DNA of 64,000 nucleotides from Leucobacter sp. PH1c (GCF_000633415.1 NZ_AYMV01000015.1:25040-89039), one strand, 5' to 3'. Shown: positions 8,643 to 17,761, numbered from the stretch's first letter. Numbers and translations: made by a program. Notes: a model not told the origin generated them from the letters alone.

Positions 8643-10414
8643 GCGGGCTCCTCGCTCAGCAAGATGGGGTGGGCGGCGTCGGCGCTCGCGGCGCGGCGCT
8701 GGCGCTGCACCGCCGGATCGGGCACGGGGACGGCGGCGATGAGGCGCTGCGTGTACGCGTGCTGCGGCGCGTGGAGCACGCGCTCCGTCGGGCCGATCTC
8801 CACGAGCTCGCCCTGCCGGAGCACGCCGACGCGGTGCGCGAGCAGCTCCACCACCGCGAGATCGTGCGAGATGAAGAGGGAGGCGAAGCCGAGCTCCCGC
8901 TGCAGGCCCGAGAAGATCTCGAGCACCTTCGCCTGCACCGAGACGTCGAGCGCGCTCGTCGGCTCGTCGGCGATCACGAGCTCGGGGTTCAGCGCGAGGG
9001 CGCGTGCGAGGCCCACGCGCTGGCGCTGGCCGCCCGAGAGCTCGAACGGGTGCCGATCGGCGTAGGAGGCCGGCAGCTCGACGGCGTCGAGGAGCTCGAT
9101 CGCGCGGGCGCGCTGCTCCCGCTTCCCGCCGCCGACCCGGTGGATGCGCATCGGCTCGGTGATGCACTGCTCCACCGTCATGAACGAGTTGAACGACGCC
9201 GCGGGATCCTGGAACACGAAGCCGATCCGGCGGCGCAGCTGGCGCAGCTCGCGGCGCTTCAGCCGGGTGAGCTCGGCCCCGAAGACCTGGAGCGAGCCCG
9301 CGCCGACGGTCTCGAGCCCGCCGATCGCGCGGCCGATGGTGGACTTGCCTGAGCCGGACTCGCCGACGAGCCCGAGCACCTCGCCGCGCGCGATCTCCAG
9401 ATCGACGCCGCGCACCGCGCGCACGGGGTGGGTGCCGAAGCCGCTCGTGTAGACGACGTCGACGCCGGAGAGCGTCACCGCGGGCGTTCCCGCCTCGGCG
9501 GCGGCCGCACTCTCGGCGGGCGTCGCAGTCTCGGTGCGCGTCGTGGGATCCGCGTCCGCGGCCGCCTCGGTCAGGCGTCCGCCCGCGCCCAGGCGGGGCA
9601 CCGCGGCGAGCAACTGCTTCGTGTACTCCTCGCGGGGCCGGGCGAAGAGCTCGGCCACCGGGGCCTCCTCGACGAGGTCGCCGCGGTACATCACGGCGAC
9701 GCGGTCGGCGAGATCGGCCACCACGCCCATGTTGTGCGTGATGAGGACGATCGACGCCCCGAACTGGTCGCGGCACTCGCGGAGCAGGTCGAGGATCTCG
9801 GCCTGCACGGTGACGTCGAGGGCAGTGGTCGGCTCGTCGGCGATGATGACCCGCGGGCGGAGGGCGAGCGCCATCGCGATGATGATGCGCTGCTTCTGCC
9901 CGCCCGAGAACTGGTGCGGGTAGTGGTGCATGCGCTGCTCGGGCTCGGGGATGCCGACCGCGCGGAGCATCTCGACGGCGCGTGCGCGCCGCTCGGCGCG
10001 ATCCGTCATGCCGTGCGCGCGGAGGCCCTCCTCGAGCTGCCAGCCGACGGTGAACACGGGGTTCAGCGCGGTGGACGGCTCCTGGAAGATCATGGCCGCG
10101 CGGTTGCCGCGCAGCTCGCGGAGCTCGGTGTCGGAGGCGCCCAGCACGTCCGTGCCCGACAGCATGACGACGCCGGAGCGCCGCGTGTGCGGCGGGAACA
10201 GGCCGAGCACTGCGCGCGCGGTGAGCGTCTTGCCGGATCCCGACTCGCCCACGATGGCGAGGATCTCGCCCGGCTCGACGGTGAGCGACACGTCGTTCAC
10301 CGCGTGGACCGTGCCGTGCGGGGTGTCGATGTTGAGGGTCAGCCGGTCGATCTCGAGCGGAAGCGCGGCGGCGCTCGCCGAGGGCTGGGCGGTGGGTGCG
10401 GTCGAGGCGGTCAT
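8639..10414 (-). CDS. Dipeptide/oligopeptide ABC transporter, fused double ATPase (DppD-DppF type)
   Basis: A 591-residue protein holding two complete ABC ATPase domains. Domain 1 has Walker A GESGSGKT at residues 56-63, signature FSGGQKQR and Walker B VIIADEPTTALD. Domain 2, from about residue 310, has GESGSGKS, SGGQRQR and VIADEPTSALD. The linker of about 45 residues is Ala/Thr/Glu-rich. In most bacteria these are two proteins; the fused form is common in actinobacteria. It powers import through the two permeases encoded immediately upstream. The stop overlaps the amidohydrolase start and its start overlaps the preceding permease end (10411-10414), so coupling is tight. Confidence 0.95.
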   Translation of the reverse strand: MTASTAPTAQPSASAAALPLEIDRLTLNIDTPHGTVHAVNDVSLTVEPGEILAIVGESGSGKTLTARAVLGLFPPHTRRSGVVMLSGTDVLGASDTELRELRGNRAAMIFQEPSTALNPVFTVGWQLEEGLRAHGMTDRAERRARAVEMLRAVGIPEPEQRMHHYPHQFSGGQKQRIIIAMALALRPRVIIADEPTTALDVTVQAEILDLLRECRDQFGASIVLITHNMGVVADLADRVAVMYRGDLVEEAPVAELFARPREEYTKQLLAAVPRLGAGGRLTEAAADADPTTRTETATPAESAAAAEAGTPAVTLSGVDVVYTSGFGTHPVRAVRGVDLEIARGEVLGLVGESGSGKSTIGRAIGGLETVGAGSLQVFGAELTRLKRRELRQLRRRIGFVFQDPAASFNSFMTVEQCITEPMRIHRVGGGKREQRARAIELLDAVELPASYADRHPFELSGGQRQRVGLARALALNPELVIADEPTSALDVSVQAKVLEIFSGLQRELGFASLFISHDLAVVELLAHRVGVLRQGELVEIGPTERVLHAPQHAYTQRLIAAVPVPDPAVQRQRRAASADAAHPILLSEEPA

Positions 10415-11388
10415 GCCTGGAACTCCTTCTTCATGCGTCCCGGCGCGAACACGGAGACCATGCGGGCGAAGATCCCGGGCCGTCCGAGCGCGGCGCGCGA
10501 GCGCTGGTCGACGAGGTCGCGCAGCCCATCGCCGATGAGGTTGAGCGCGAGGACGGTGATCACGAGGAACCCGGCCGTGATGAGGATCATCTGGGGCGCC
10601 TGCATGATGACCGACTTGCCGTCGTAGAGGATGTTGCCCCAGCTCGCGTGCGGCGCGGGGACGCCCGCGCCGAGGAAGCTCATCGCCGCCTCCGTGATGA
10701 CGGACTCCGCGAAGGTGAAGGTGGCCTGGACGACGAGCACGGACATGACGTTCGGCAGGATGTGGCGGAGCATGATGTGGAACATCCCGCCGCCCTGCAT
10801 GGTGCTGGCGGTGACGAAGGTCTCCGAGCTCACGGCCAGTGCGCGCGCCCGCACGAGGCGCGCGATGCCCGGCGTGTAGACGATCGCGAGCGCGATCACG
10901 AGGTTGGTCACGCTGGGGCCGAGCGCCGCGGCGAGCGCGACGGCGAGCAGGATCGCGGGGATCGCCATGAGGCCGTCGCAGATGCGCATGAGGATCGCGT
11001 CGAGGACGGGGTTGAAGACGGCGAGGATTCCGATCAGCGTGCCGATCACGCCGCTCACGAGGGCGACGACGAAGCCGACGAGCAGCGACGTCGACGCGCC
11101 CGAGATGATGCGGGCGAAGAGGTCGCGCCCGAAGTTGTCGGTGCCGAAGATGAATTCGGCCGAGGGCTTCGCGAGGCGGTTGGCGGGGTCGACGGCGTAG
11201 GGGTCGAGGTGCAGGAGTGGCGGGAGCACGTACGAGATCACGAAGATCGCGAGGATGATGAGGAGCCCCATCATGAAGCCCGTGTTAGCGAGCGCGCGAT
11301 GCCACAGGGTGTTCCGGGGCTGCTCCGGCTGCATCGACAGCACCGTGGTGCTGGGGGCCGGGGAGTTCTGCGGGCTGGTTGCGGTCAT
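10411..11388 (-). CDS. Peptide ABC transporter permease (DppC type)
   Basis: A 325-residue inner-membrane permease. An N-terminal cytoplasmic stretch and first membrane segment (GLLIILAIFVISYVL) are followed by the OppC-type motif FIFGTDNFGRDLFARII and five further segments. The EAA loop TASTMQGGGMFHIMLRHILP contacts the ATPase. It pairs with the DppB-type permease 4 bases upstream. The family imports di- and oligopeptides, and sometimes nickel or other solutes. Neighbouring peptidases favour peptides. Length and motif order are normal. Confidence 0.95.
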   Translation of the reverse strand: MTATSPQNSPAPSTTVLSMQPEQPRNTLWHRALANTGFMMGLLIILAIFVISYVLPPLLHLDPYAVDPANRLAKPSAEFIFGTDNFGRDLFARIISGASTSLLVGFVVALVSGVIGTLIGILAVFNPVLDAILMRICDGLMAIPAILLAVALAAALGPSVTNLVIALAIVYTPGIARLVRARALAVSSETFVTASTMQGGGMFHIMLRHILPNVMSVLVVQATFTFAESVITEAAMSFLGAGVPAPHASWGNILYDGKSVIMQAPQMILITAGFLVITVLALNLIGDGLRDLVDQRSRAALGRPGIFARMVSVFAPGRMKKEFQA

Positions 11389-11392
11389 GTGC

Positions 11393-12343
11393 TCAGGCCT
11401 TTCCGACGCGCACCCGCGGGTCGACGATGCCGTACAGCAGGTCGATGAGCAGGTTGGTGAGCAGGTAGATGAGGGTGATGAACAGGATGACGCCCTGGAT
11501 CACCGGGTAGTCGCGCCGCGAGATCGAGGTGACGAGCAGTTGCCCGAGCCCGGGGATGTTGAAGATCGTCTCGGTGACGGCCGCGCCCGTGACGAGACCG
11601 CCGAGCGAGAGGCCGACGATCGTGAGGATCGGCAGGCTCGCGTTCTTCAGCGTGTGGCCGAAGAGCAGACGGCCCTCGGTGACGCCCCGCGAGCGGGCGG
11701 CGTCGATGTAGTCGGCGTTCAGCACGTCGAGCACGGCCGCGCGCGTGGTTCGAGTGATGAGCGCCGCCGTGATCGCGCCGAGGGCGATGCCCGGCATGAG
11801 GAGCGTTTTCACCCCGTCGCCGAAGTCCTCGAACGGGTTCACGTACCCGGAGATGGGGAGCCAGCGGAGCGTCAGCCCGAAGAGCAGCATCATGCCGATC
11901 GCGAGCACGAAGCTCGGGACGGTCATGCCGAGCAGCGTGAAGCCGGTGACCATCTTGTCGAAGCGGCCGCCCCGGTAGCGCGCGGCGATCGTGCCGAAGG
12001 GGACCGAGAGCAGGATCGCGACGATGATCGCGATGAGCGCGAGCTGGATCGTGGGGACCGCGTTGTCGCTGATCGCCTCGACCACGCTCTTGCGGAGGAA
12101 GTAGGAGTCCCCGAGGTCGCCGGTGAAGACGCCGCCGACCCACTTCAGGTACTGCATCACGATGGGCTGATCGAGGCCCATGGTGGCGTGCAGCGCGGCG
12201 ACCTGCTCGTCGGAGGCCTTCTCGCCGAGGATGCGCCGTGCGGGATCGCCCGGCGTGAGGTGGATCAGGGAGAAGATCACCACCGACACCACGAACAGCA
12301 CGGGGATGAGGCTCAGGAGCCTGCGGAGAATGAATCGAAGCAT
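11393..12343 (-). CDS. Peptide ABC transporter permease (DppB type)
   Basis: A 316-residue permease with the expected N-terminal helix (LRFILRRLLSLIPVLFVVSV), the SLIHLTPGDPAR motif of DppB/OppB proteins, and an EAA loop around YIDAARSRGVTEGRLLFGH. It forms the heterodimeric channel with the next gene. It is separated from the lipoprotein gene by about 94 bp containing a perfect hairpin at 12385-12416, which probably lowers permease expression relative to the binding protein. The start has only a weak GGAA-like ribosome-binding site, in line with lower translation. Confidence 0.95.
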   Translation of the reverse strand: MLRFILRRLLSLIPVLFVVSVVIFSLIHLTPGDPARRILGEKASDEQVAALHATMGLDQPIVMQYLKWVGGVFTGDLGDSYFLRKSVVEAISDNAVPTIQLALIAIIVAILLSVPFGTIAARYRGGRFDKMVTGFTLLGMTVPSFVLAIGMMLLFGLTLRWLPISGYVNPFEDFGDGVKTLLMPGIALGAITAALITRTTRAAVLDVLNADYIDAARSRGVTEGRLLFGHTLKNASLPILTIVGLSLGGLVTGAAVTETIFNIPGLGQLLVTSISRRDYPVIQGVILFITLIYLLTNLLIDLLYGIVDPRVRVGKA

Positions 12344-12384
12344 CGGTGTTCCGGATTCGGTGTCGAGGTGGGGTGTGGGGGTGC

Positions 12385-12416
12385 GTGTGGCCGCGCCCGG
12401 ACGGGCGCGGCCACAC
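12385..12416. terminator. Perfect 15-bp hairpin between binding-protein and permease genes
   Basis: GTGTGGCCGCGCCCG (12385-12399) is exactly complementary to 12402-12416, with no T-run. Such hairpins between a solute-binding gene and its permeases usually stabilise the upstream mRNA end or act as partial terminators. It is symmetrical, so the sequence alone does not give a direction; the leftward operon makes it relevant to that strand. Confidence 0.75.
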
Positions 12417-12437
12417 GAGAGCGGGGGTGCCGCTCCG

Positions 12438-14048
12438 TTAGTTCTTCCAGTGCGCGTTCCACCACGTGAAGTGGCCGTCGAACCAGGCGAGCTCCAGGTC
12501 CTTGTTGGCTGCGTATACGTTGTGGGCGTCGCCGATGCGGCTCATGGGACGGGTGTCCTCGATCCACTGCTGCATCTCGCTGAAGAGCGCGCTGGCCTCG
12601 GCCTGCGTCGGGGCACCGCGGAAGTCGGCGAGCAGCTGCTGCAGCTCGGGGCCGTCGAAGTAGCCCGCGCGGGTCGGGAGGAAGCCGATCGTCTGCGTCG
12701 GGTCGAGCTCCGTGCCGAAGGGGAAGACCACGAGGTCCCACTCGTCGCGGCGCTCGCGGTACTTCTCGCTGAACGCGCCCCACTCGTAGGCGTCGAGCGT
12801 CGCGTCGACGCCCATGCCCTTGAGCTGCTCGACCACCACGACGGCGGAGTTGTAGGCCTCGGAGTAGTCCTTGTTCGCGAGGACGGTGACGGGCTCGCCC
12901 GTGTAGCCGCCCTCCGCGAGCATCCGCTTCGCCGCGTCGACGTCGGCGCGGTTGAAGTCGGCCTTGCCGACCTCGGTGTCCCAGATCGCCTGCTGGCCGA
13001 GGGTCATGTTGTGGTGCACGAGGTCGTACAGCTCCTCCGAGCCGACCGCCGCGAGCATGATCGGATCCCGATCGAGGCCCGTGTTGATGGCCTGGCGGTT
13101 CTCGACCTTCGAGAACGGGCTCGACGCGTCGTCGCTGTAGACGAGGTTGATCGGGCCGACCATGTAGGTGTCGAGCGTGAGGTTCTCGTCGTCCGCGAAC
13201 TGGTCGAGGCTGTCGAAGGGGAGCTCCGTCGTCGCGTCGTACTGGCCCGACTGGAGGCCGAGGGTGCGGGTCGATGCGTCGGGGACGAAGTTGAAGACGA
13301 CCTCGGAGAGACTCGCCTCCTTCGCTCCCGCGCGGCCGCTCGACGGGGCGTCGACCGGCTGGTAGTCGTCCCACTTCGCGATGACGATCTTCTGGTCGGC
13401 GTCCCACTCGGTGAGCTGGTACGGGCCGGTGCCGATGATGTCCTCGACCGCCTCGATCGGGCCGTCGCCGACCTTGTCGAGCACCTCGGTCGGGAGGATC
13501 GCCGGGTAGGCCGTGGAGACCTGCGAGAGGTAGAGCAGGTGGAGGAAGCTCGGCGAGGTGACCGTGAGCTTCACGGTGGTGTCGTCGACCTTCGTCCACT
13601 CGGAGCCGGCGAACGCCTCCTGAGCCGCGACGGACACGCGCGTCCAGCGGTTCATCGACGCGACCACGTCGTCGGCGTCGAGCTCGCTGCCGTCCTGGAA
13701 CTTCACGCCCTCGCGGAGGTGGAAGGTGTACTCGAGCGCGTCGTCGCTGACCTCGTAGGACTCCGCGAGCATCGGCTGCACCTGGAGATCCGCGTCGGCG
13801 GTGACGAGGGTCTCGAAGATCGGGCCGGTGATCTCGCCCATGATCGAGTCGGTCGAGATCTGGGGGTCGAGGCTTTCGGGCTGCGCCGGGGTGACGAGGT
13901 TGACGATGTTCTTCGCCTCGTCTCCGCCGCCGGAATCGCCCGAAGCGCAGCCGGCGAGCACGAGCGCGCCCACCGCGAAGGCCGCGGTCGCGCTGCCCAC
14001 GCGGCGCAGTGCGCGTGCGCGGCGTGGAGAGGGTGCTGGAGTGGACAT
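12438..14048 (-). CDS. Peptide-binding lipoprotein of ABC transporter (SBP family 5)
   Basis: A 536-residue extracellular solute-binding protein. A twin-arginine-containing basic N-terminus leads into a hydrophobic stretch ending at the lipobox LVLAGC, so it is a membrane-anchored lipoprotein. The mature part has TPAQPESLDPQ near the start, and LREGVKFQDGSELDADDVV and IIGTGPYQLTEWD motifs typical of family 5 (DppA/OppA). It captures peptide substrates and delivers them to DppB/DppC. AGGAG lies 7 bases before the ATG, and the upstream S51 peptidase gene stops only 9 bases away, so the two are co-expressed. Confidence 0.95.
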   Translation of the reverse strand: MSTPAPSPRRARALRRVGSATAAFAVGALVLAGCASGDSGGGDEAKNIVNLVTPAQPESLDPQISTDSIMGEITGPIFETLVTADADLQVQPMLAESYEVSDDALEYTFHLREGVKFQDGSELDADDVVASMNRWTRVSVAAQEAFAGSEWTKVDDTTVKLTVTSPSFLHLLYLSQVSTAYPAILPTEVLDKVGDGPIEAVEDIIGTGPYQLTEWDADQKIVIAKWDDYQPVDAPSSGRAGAKEASLSEVVFNFVPDASTRTLGLQSGQYDATTELPFDSLDQFADDENLTLDTYMVGPINLVYSDDASSPFSKVENRQAINTGLDRDPIMLAAVGSEELYDLVHHNMTLGQQAIWDTEVGKADFNRADVDAAKRMLAEGGYTGEPVTVLANKDYSEAYNSAVVVVEQLKGMGVDATLDAYEWGAFSEKYRERRDEWDLVVFPFGTELDPTQTIGFLPTRAGYFDGPELQQLLADFRGAPTQAEASALFSEMQQWIEDTRPMSRIGDAHNVYAANKDLELAWFDGHFTWWNAHWKN

Positions 14049-14057
14049 TGATGGCTC

Positions 14058-15323
14058 CTAGTGAGTCGGATGGGTGGGAGTGATGGAGATGATGAGCTCG
14101 GCGAAGCCGCCGGTCGGCAGCGCCGTCGTGCGCTCGTCCCGGTGCAGCGAGGTGCGATAGCGCGGGGCGCGGTCGCCCGCGCTCTCACCGCGCGCCGTGC
14201 TGTCGGAGGACGCGAGGAGACGCTGGGCCAGCGCGAGGAGCGGCCGGCTGCCGTCGTCGGCCCAGATGTCAGTCGCCGCGGTCAGCGCCGTTCCGGCCAG
14301 GCTGAGCTCGGCCGTGCGCTCACCGCGCAGCGTGACACCGGTCGCGAAGTCGTGCCGGTCTCCCGGGACGAGGTAGCTCCAGCGTGTGCCGAGCACGGAG
14401 TCGCCGCGGCCCTCGGCGCCGTCGAGGTCGATGAAGGAGACCCCGCGGAGGCCCACGACCTCGGCGACCCGGCTCGCGCGGTCGTAGACGAACGCCGTGT
14501 GCTCGTCGACGCCGATGCAGCGCCGCCGATCCGTGTCGCGGGTAAGACGGATCGCGCGGGCCGGGCGGCCCCACTCGGAGAAGTGCGAGTCGAGGAGGGC
14601 CTCGGGGAAGAGCCCGAGCCCGCCGAGCGGGTCGTAGCTCAGCGCCTCGACGCCGCCGATGTCGCGCTCCGACCCGGGGGCCGCGCCGTGCACCCACGCC
14701 GTGTGGATGTCGGCGCCGCCGCTCACCATGTGCGCGCCCTGCTGCACCGCGAGGCCCGCGCTCGTGCCTGCGACGACGCCGCCGCGGTCGAGTACCTCGC
14801 GGAGGGCCGTGAGCACGGCCGTCTCGGAACGCGCACCGGTCGCGGGGTCTGTGCCGCGGAAGAGTGCGCGCACGTAGTGGTTCTGATCGCCGCCGCCCAG
14901 GAAGATGCCGTCGGCGCTCCGCACGAGCTCGGCGACCGCGGGATCGTCCGCGCGGGCCGCGTGGTACTCGGCCCCGGGATAGGGCGGCGCAGCGCTCGCC
15001 CCGACCGGGATCGGCAGCCCGATCGCGCCGTGGCGCGCGAAGAGCTCGACGTAGTACTGCCCGTCGGCCGCGTCGTTCTCGAGGCCGGGATCCGCCGCGG
15101 CCGCAGCCGACGGCGCGGGCGCGGAGGCCGTCGTGAGGATCGCGATGCGCGGGGCGCCGCTCGCGCGGCGGGCGTCGGCGAGCGCGACGATGCGGGACAG
15201 GATCTCGGCGCTCTCGTCAAGCGCGCCGCCGATCAGGACGAGGGTGCCCGCGGGGCGGGAGGCGTCGGCTCCGGGAGAGAATGCGGGATCCGTGCGTGGA
15301 CCAGATGGAGCGTGCGCGTTCAC
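14058..15323 (-). CDS. S51-family peptidase, cyanophycinase-like
   Basis: A 421-residue protein of the class-I-glutaminase-like S51 family. The nucleophile elbow is GTSAG (Ser188), the oxyanion-region motif is GIFLGGGDQNHYV (from residue 139), and LLDSHFSEWGRPARA gives the cyanophycinase-type HF-x-R-x-R region. Family members cleave aspartyl bonds: cyanophycinase releases beta-Asp-Arg from cyanophycin, and peptidase E cuts Asp-X dipeptides. At 421 residues it is longer than peptidase E and closer to cyanophycinases, with an extra C-terminal region of about 100 residues. No signal peptide is evident, so it is probably cytoplasmic. It is first in the operon with the peptide importer, suggesting hydrolysis of an imported Asp-containing or isopeptide substrate. 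That substrate is inference. Confidence 0.85.
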   Translation of the reverse strand: MNAHAPSGPRTDPAFSPGADASRPAGTLVLIGGALDESAEILSRIVALADARRASGAPRIAILTTASAPAPSAAAAADPGLENDAADGQYYVELFARHGAIGLPIPVGASAAPPYPGAEYHAARADDPAVAELVRSADGIFLGGGDQNHYVRALFRGTDPATGARSETAVLTALREVLDRGGVVAGTSAGLAVQQGAHMVSGGADIHTAWVHGAAPGSERDIGGVEALSYDPLGGLGLFPEALLDSHFSEWGRPARAIRLTRDTDRRRCIGVDEHTAFVYDRASRVAEVVGLRGVSFIDLDGAEGRGDSVLGTRWSYLVPGDRHDFATGVTLRGERTAELSLAGTALTAATDIWADDGSRPLLALAQRLLASSDSTARGESAGDRAPRYRTSLHRDERTTALPTGGFAELIISITPTHPTH

Positions 15324-15359
15324 GGTTTCCCTTTCCGAGGCCTCGTCGATGAAGTGATC

Positions 15360-15418
15360 GAAATCATTTCATAAATTCCCTCTTGCTGCAAGAACTGCAA
15401 CATTCATTTCATAAATTC
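15360..15418. promoter_or_regulatory. Paired operator-like direct repeats, probable RpiR site
   Basis: The 15-mer TCATTTCATAAATTC occurs at 15364-15378 and again at 15404-15418, exactly 40 bp apart. The first copy overlaps an inverted repeat GAAATCATTTC (15360-15370). This AT-rich island stands out in GC-rich DNA between the divergent S51 operon and M20 gene. RpiR-type regulators often bind TGAAA/TTTCA elements, and an RpiR gene follows the M20 gene. The link to that protein is inference. Confidence 0.6.
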
Positions 15419-15436
15419 GTGATTTCGGGATAGTGT
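15408..15436 (+). promoter_or_regulatory. Promoter for the M20 peptidase gene
   Basis: A -35-like TTCATA (15408-15413) and a -10-like TAGTGT (15431-15436) are 17 bp apart. The -35 lies inside the second 15-bp repeat, so a repressor bound there would block polymerase. The leader to the M20 ATG is about 140 bases. Confidence 0.5.
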
Positions 15437-15580
15437 TCTCGTGCCGGTGAACGTCCCCCGCAGCGCCTCATCGTTGAGCCGAGTCGGGGGAGCATCGCCC
15501 AGGCCCAGCTCCCTCACGCCCCGCCCCGCGCGCACCGCCCGGACCGGGGCTCACCCCCGGCACTTGGAACGAGATCTGCA

Positions 15581-16783
15581 ATGAACACCTCCGCACGTGA
15601 GCTTCCCGCCGCGCTCGCCGCACGCTTCGCCGACGCCGCGCTCGCCGCCCAGCCGGCGTACGAGCGAGACCTCGCCGCGCTCGTGGGGATCGACTCCGGC
15701 TCGCACGACCCCGCCGGGGTGAACCGGGTGGCCGACTGGGTGGAGCAGCGGCTCGACGCGCTCGGCTTCGCCGTCGTCCGCCACGTCGACCCGAGCGGGG
15801 CCTGGGGCGACGCGCTCGTGGCGACGCGGCGCGGGACCGGCGCGAAGCGCATCGTGCTCTTCGCCCACATGGACACGGTCTTCGCGGAGGGCGACGCCGC
15901 GGCCCGCCCCTTCCGCATCGACGAGCGGGGGCACGGGCGCGGCCCTGGCGTCACCGACGACAAGGCGGGCGTGATCGCGAGCCTCCACGCTGCCGCGCAC
16001 CTCAGCGCGCACGACGCCGAGACCTACGGAGAGCTCGTGCTCGTGTTCACGCCCGACGAGGAGGTCGGCTCGCCCTTCGGCGCGGGCGTGCTGCGCGCGG
16101 CGAGCGCGGGCGCGGACGTCGCGCTGTGCATGGAGTGCGCCCGCGAGAACGGGGACCTCGTGACCGCGCGGAAGGGCGTCGCGGACCTCGAGGTGATCGT
16201 GCGGGGCAAGGCCGCCCACTCGGGGATCGAGCCGGAGCGCGGCGCCCACGCCGGGGTCGAGGCCGCGCACCTCACGCTGTTCCTCCAGGGCCTCGCCGAC
16301 CCCCGCGCCGGGGTGACAGTGAACGTCGGCGTGCTGCGCGCCGGTGAGCGGCTGAACATCGTGCCGGATCACGCCTCGCTGCACGTCGAGGTCCGCGCCA
16401 CCGCAGCCGCCGATCTCGACGCGACGCTCGCGCGGATCCGCGCCCGCGTCGCCGCCCCCGAGACCGCGGGGACGAGCGTCGAGATCGCGAGCATCGAGCA
16501 CTGCCCGCCCATGGAGGAGAGCCCCGCCGGGGCGGCGCTCGCCGCGCGGGCCGTCGCGATCGCGGGCGAGCTGGGCCTTGCCCCGGGGCTTGCGCGCACG
16601 GGCGGCGTCTCGGACGCGAACCGCATCGCCGCGCGCGGGGTGCCGACCCTCGACGGCCTCGGCCCGGTCGGCGGCGGCGACCACTCGGAGACCGAGTGGC
16701 TCGACCTGGCCTCGGTGCCGCAGCGGATCGCGCTGCTCGCGGCGCTGATCGCCGACCTCGGCGCCGCATCGGAGATTGTTTGA
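15581..16783 (+). CDS. M20 family metallopeptidase (carboxypeptidase G2-like)
   Basis: A 400-residue zinc exopeptidase. The metal ligands and catalytic residues sit in LFAHMDTVF, GPGVTDDKAGVI, TPDEEVGSPFG and a C-terminal GGGDHSETEW; a dimerisation-domain segment KAAHSGIEPERG lies between. These match the glutamate-carboxypeptidase branch of M20, which removes C-terminal residues from peptides or N-acyl amino acids. No signal peptide is evident, so it is probably cytoplasmic. It is divergent from the S51-transporter operon and followed by an RpiR regulator, fitting a role in finishing degradation of imported peptides. The start is the first ATG, immediately before a conserved N-terminal helix. 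Confidence 0.93.
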   Translation: MNTSARELPAALAARFADAALAAQPAYERDLAALVGIDSGSHDPAGVNRVADWVEQRLDALGFAVVRHVDPSGAWGDALVATRRGTGAKRIVLFAHMDTVFAEGDAAARPFRIDERGHGRGPGVTDDKAGVIASLHAAAHLSAHDAETYGELVLVFTPDEEVGSPFGAGVLRAASAGADVALCMECARENGDLVTARKGVADLEVIVRGKAAHSGIEPERGAHAGVEAAHLTLFLQGLADPRAGVTVNVGVLRAGERLNIVPDHASLHVEVRATAAADLDATLARIRARVAAPETAGTSVEIASIEHCPPMEESPAGAALAARAVAIAGELGLAPGLARTGGVSDANRIAARGVPTLDGLGPVGGGDHSETEWLDLASVPQRIALLAALIADLGAASEIV

Positions 16784-16842
16784 TCCCGCTCGGCTCGGTA
16801 GGGTTTCCGGGACAGCCAGGAACGCGGAGGGAAGTGCGGAGG

Positions 16843-17754
16843 ATGACGGATCAGCCCGGCCCCCGGCCCGCTGCCGCCCCGGGCGAGACGCCCGCCGAGG
16901 GTGACTCTCCCGCCGCGCGCATCCGCGAGCGCCTCGGCGAGTGCACCCCGGGGGAGCGGAAGGTCGCCCGGGCGCTCCTCGCCGCCTACCCCGCCGCGGG
17001 CTTCGAGAGCGTCGCCGGCCTCGCGGAGATCGCGGGGGTGAGCGGCGCCACGGTCGTGCGCTTCACCACCAAACTCGGCTACGCCGGCTTCCCGGACTTC
17101 CAGCGCGCGCTTCGCGAGGAGCTGGAGCAGCGCAGCGCCTCGCCCGCGGCGCTGTACGCGCGGACGAACGCCGACCAGCGGCCCCCGCACCCGGACGATC
17201 TCGCGGCGCTCGCCGAGCCGGCCGTGGGGAACCTCCGGGCCACCTTCGGCGGGCTCTCCGAGCATGACTTCTCGACGACGGTGCAGGCGCTCGCCGATCC
17301 GAAGCGTCGCATCTGGCTCGTCGGCGGGCGCTACAGCATGTTCCTCGCCGAGTACTTCGCCGCGAGCCTCCAGCAGCTACGCGGCGCGGTGCACATGGTG
17401 CCGCAGATGGCGAGCGTGCGCGCCGCCGCGGTGGTCGGCTTCGACGCGAAGGACGTGCTCGTCGCCTTCGACTTCCGCCGCTACGAGAGCGAGACCCGCC
17501 ACCTTGTGCAGCACGCCAAGGCGCACAGGGCGACCGTCGTGCTCGTCACCGACAAGTGGGTGTCTCCCTGCGCGAGCGACGCCGACACCGTGCTGACGAG
17601 CGTGGCATCGGAGCGCGGGCCTTTCGACTCGGTCGTGCCGGTGATGGCGCTCATCGAGTCGCTGTTCGAGGCGACGCTCACCCGCATCGGAGCGCCCGCG
17701 CGTGAGCGCATGGAGGGCATCGAGCGGACTGCGCAGGAGCTCGACCTGCTCTAG
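16843..17754 (+). CDS. RpiR family transcriptional regulator
   Basis: A 303-residue regulator. An N-terminal RpiR helix-turn-helix (IAGVSGATVVRFTTKLGYAG, about residues 62-81) is followed by a SIS-like effector domain (WLVGGRYSMFLAEYFAASL). SIS domains usually bind phosphosugars, but RpiR proteins also control amino-acid and peptide genes. It follows the M20 gene by about 60 bp and may have its own promoter (TAGGGT at 16799). The likely targets are the repeats at 15360-15418. The start is ambiguous between this ATG and an in-frame GTG at 16834; I chose ATG because GGAGG at 16826 is better spaced for it. Confidence 0.9.
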   Translation: MTDQPGPRPAAAPGETPAEGDSPAARIRERLGECTPGERKVARALLAAYPAAGFESVAGLAEIAGVSGATVVRFTTKLGYAGFPDFQRALREELEQRSASPAALYARTNADQRPPHPDDLAALAEPAVGNLRATFGGLSEHDFSTTVQALADPKRRIWLVGGRYSMFLAEYFAASLQQLRGAVHMVPQMASVRAAAVVGFDAKDVLVAFDFRRYESETRHLVQHAKAHRATVVLVTDKWVSPCASDADTVLTSVASERGPFDSVVPVMALIESLFEATLTRIGAPARERMEGIERTAQELDLL

Positions 17755-17761
17755 AACCGGC

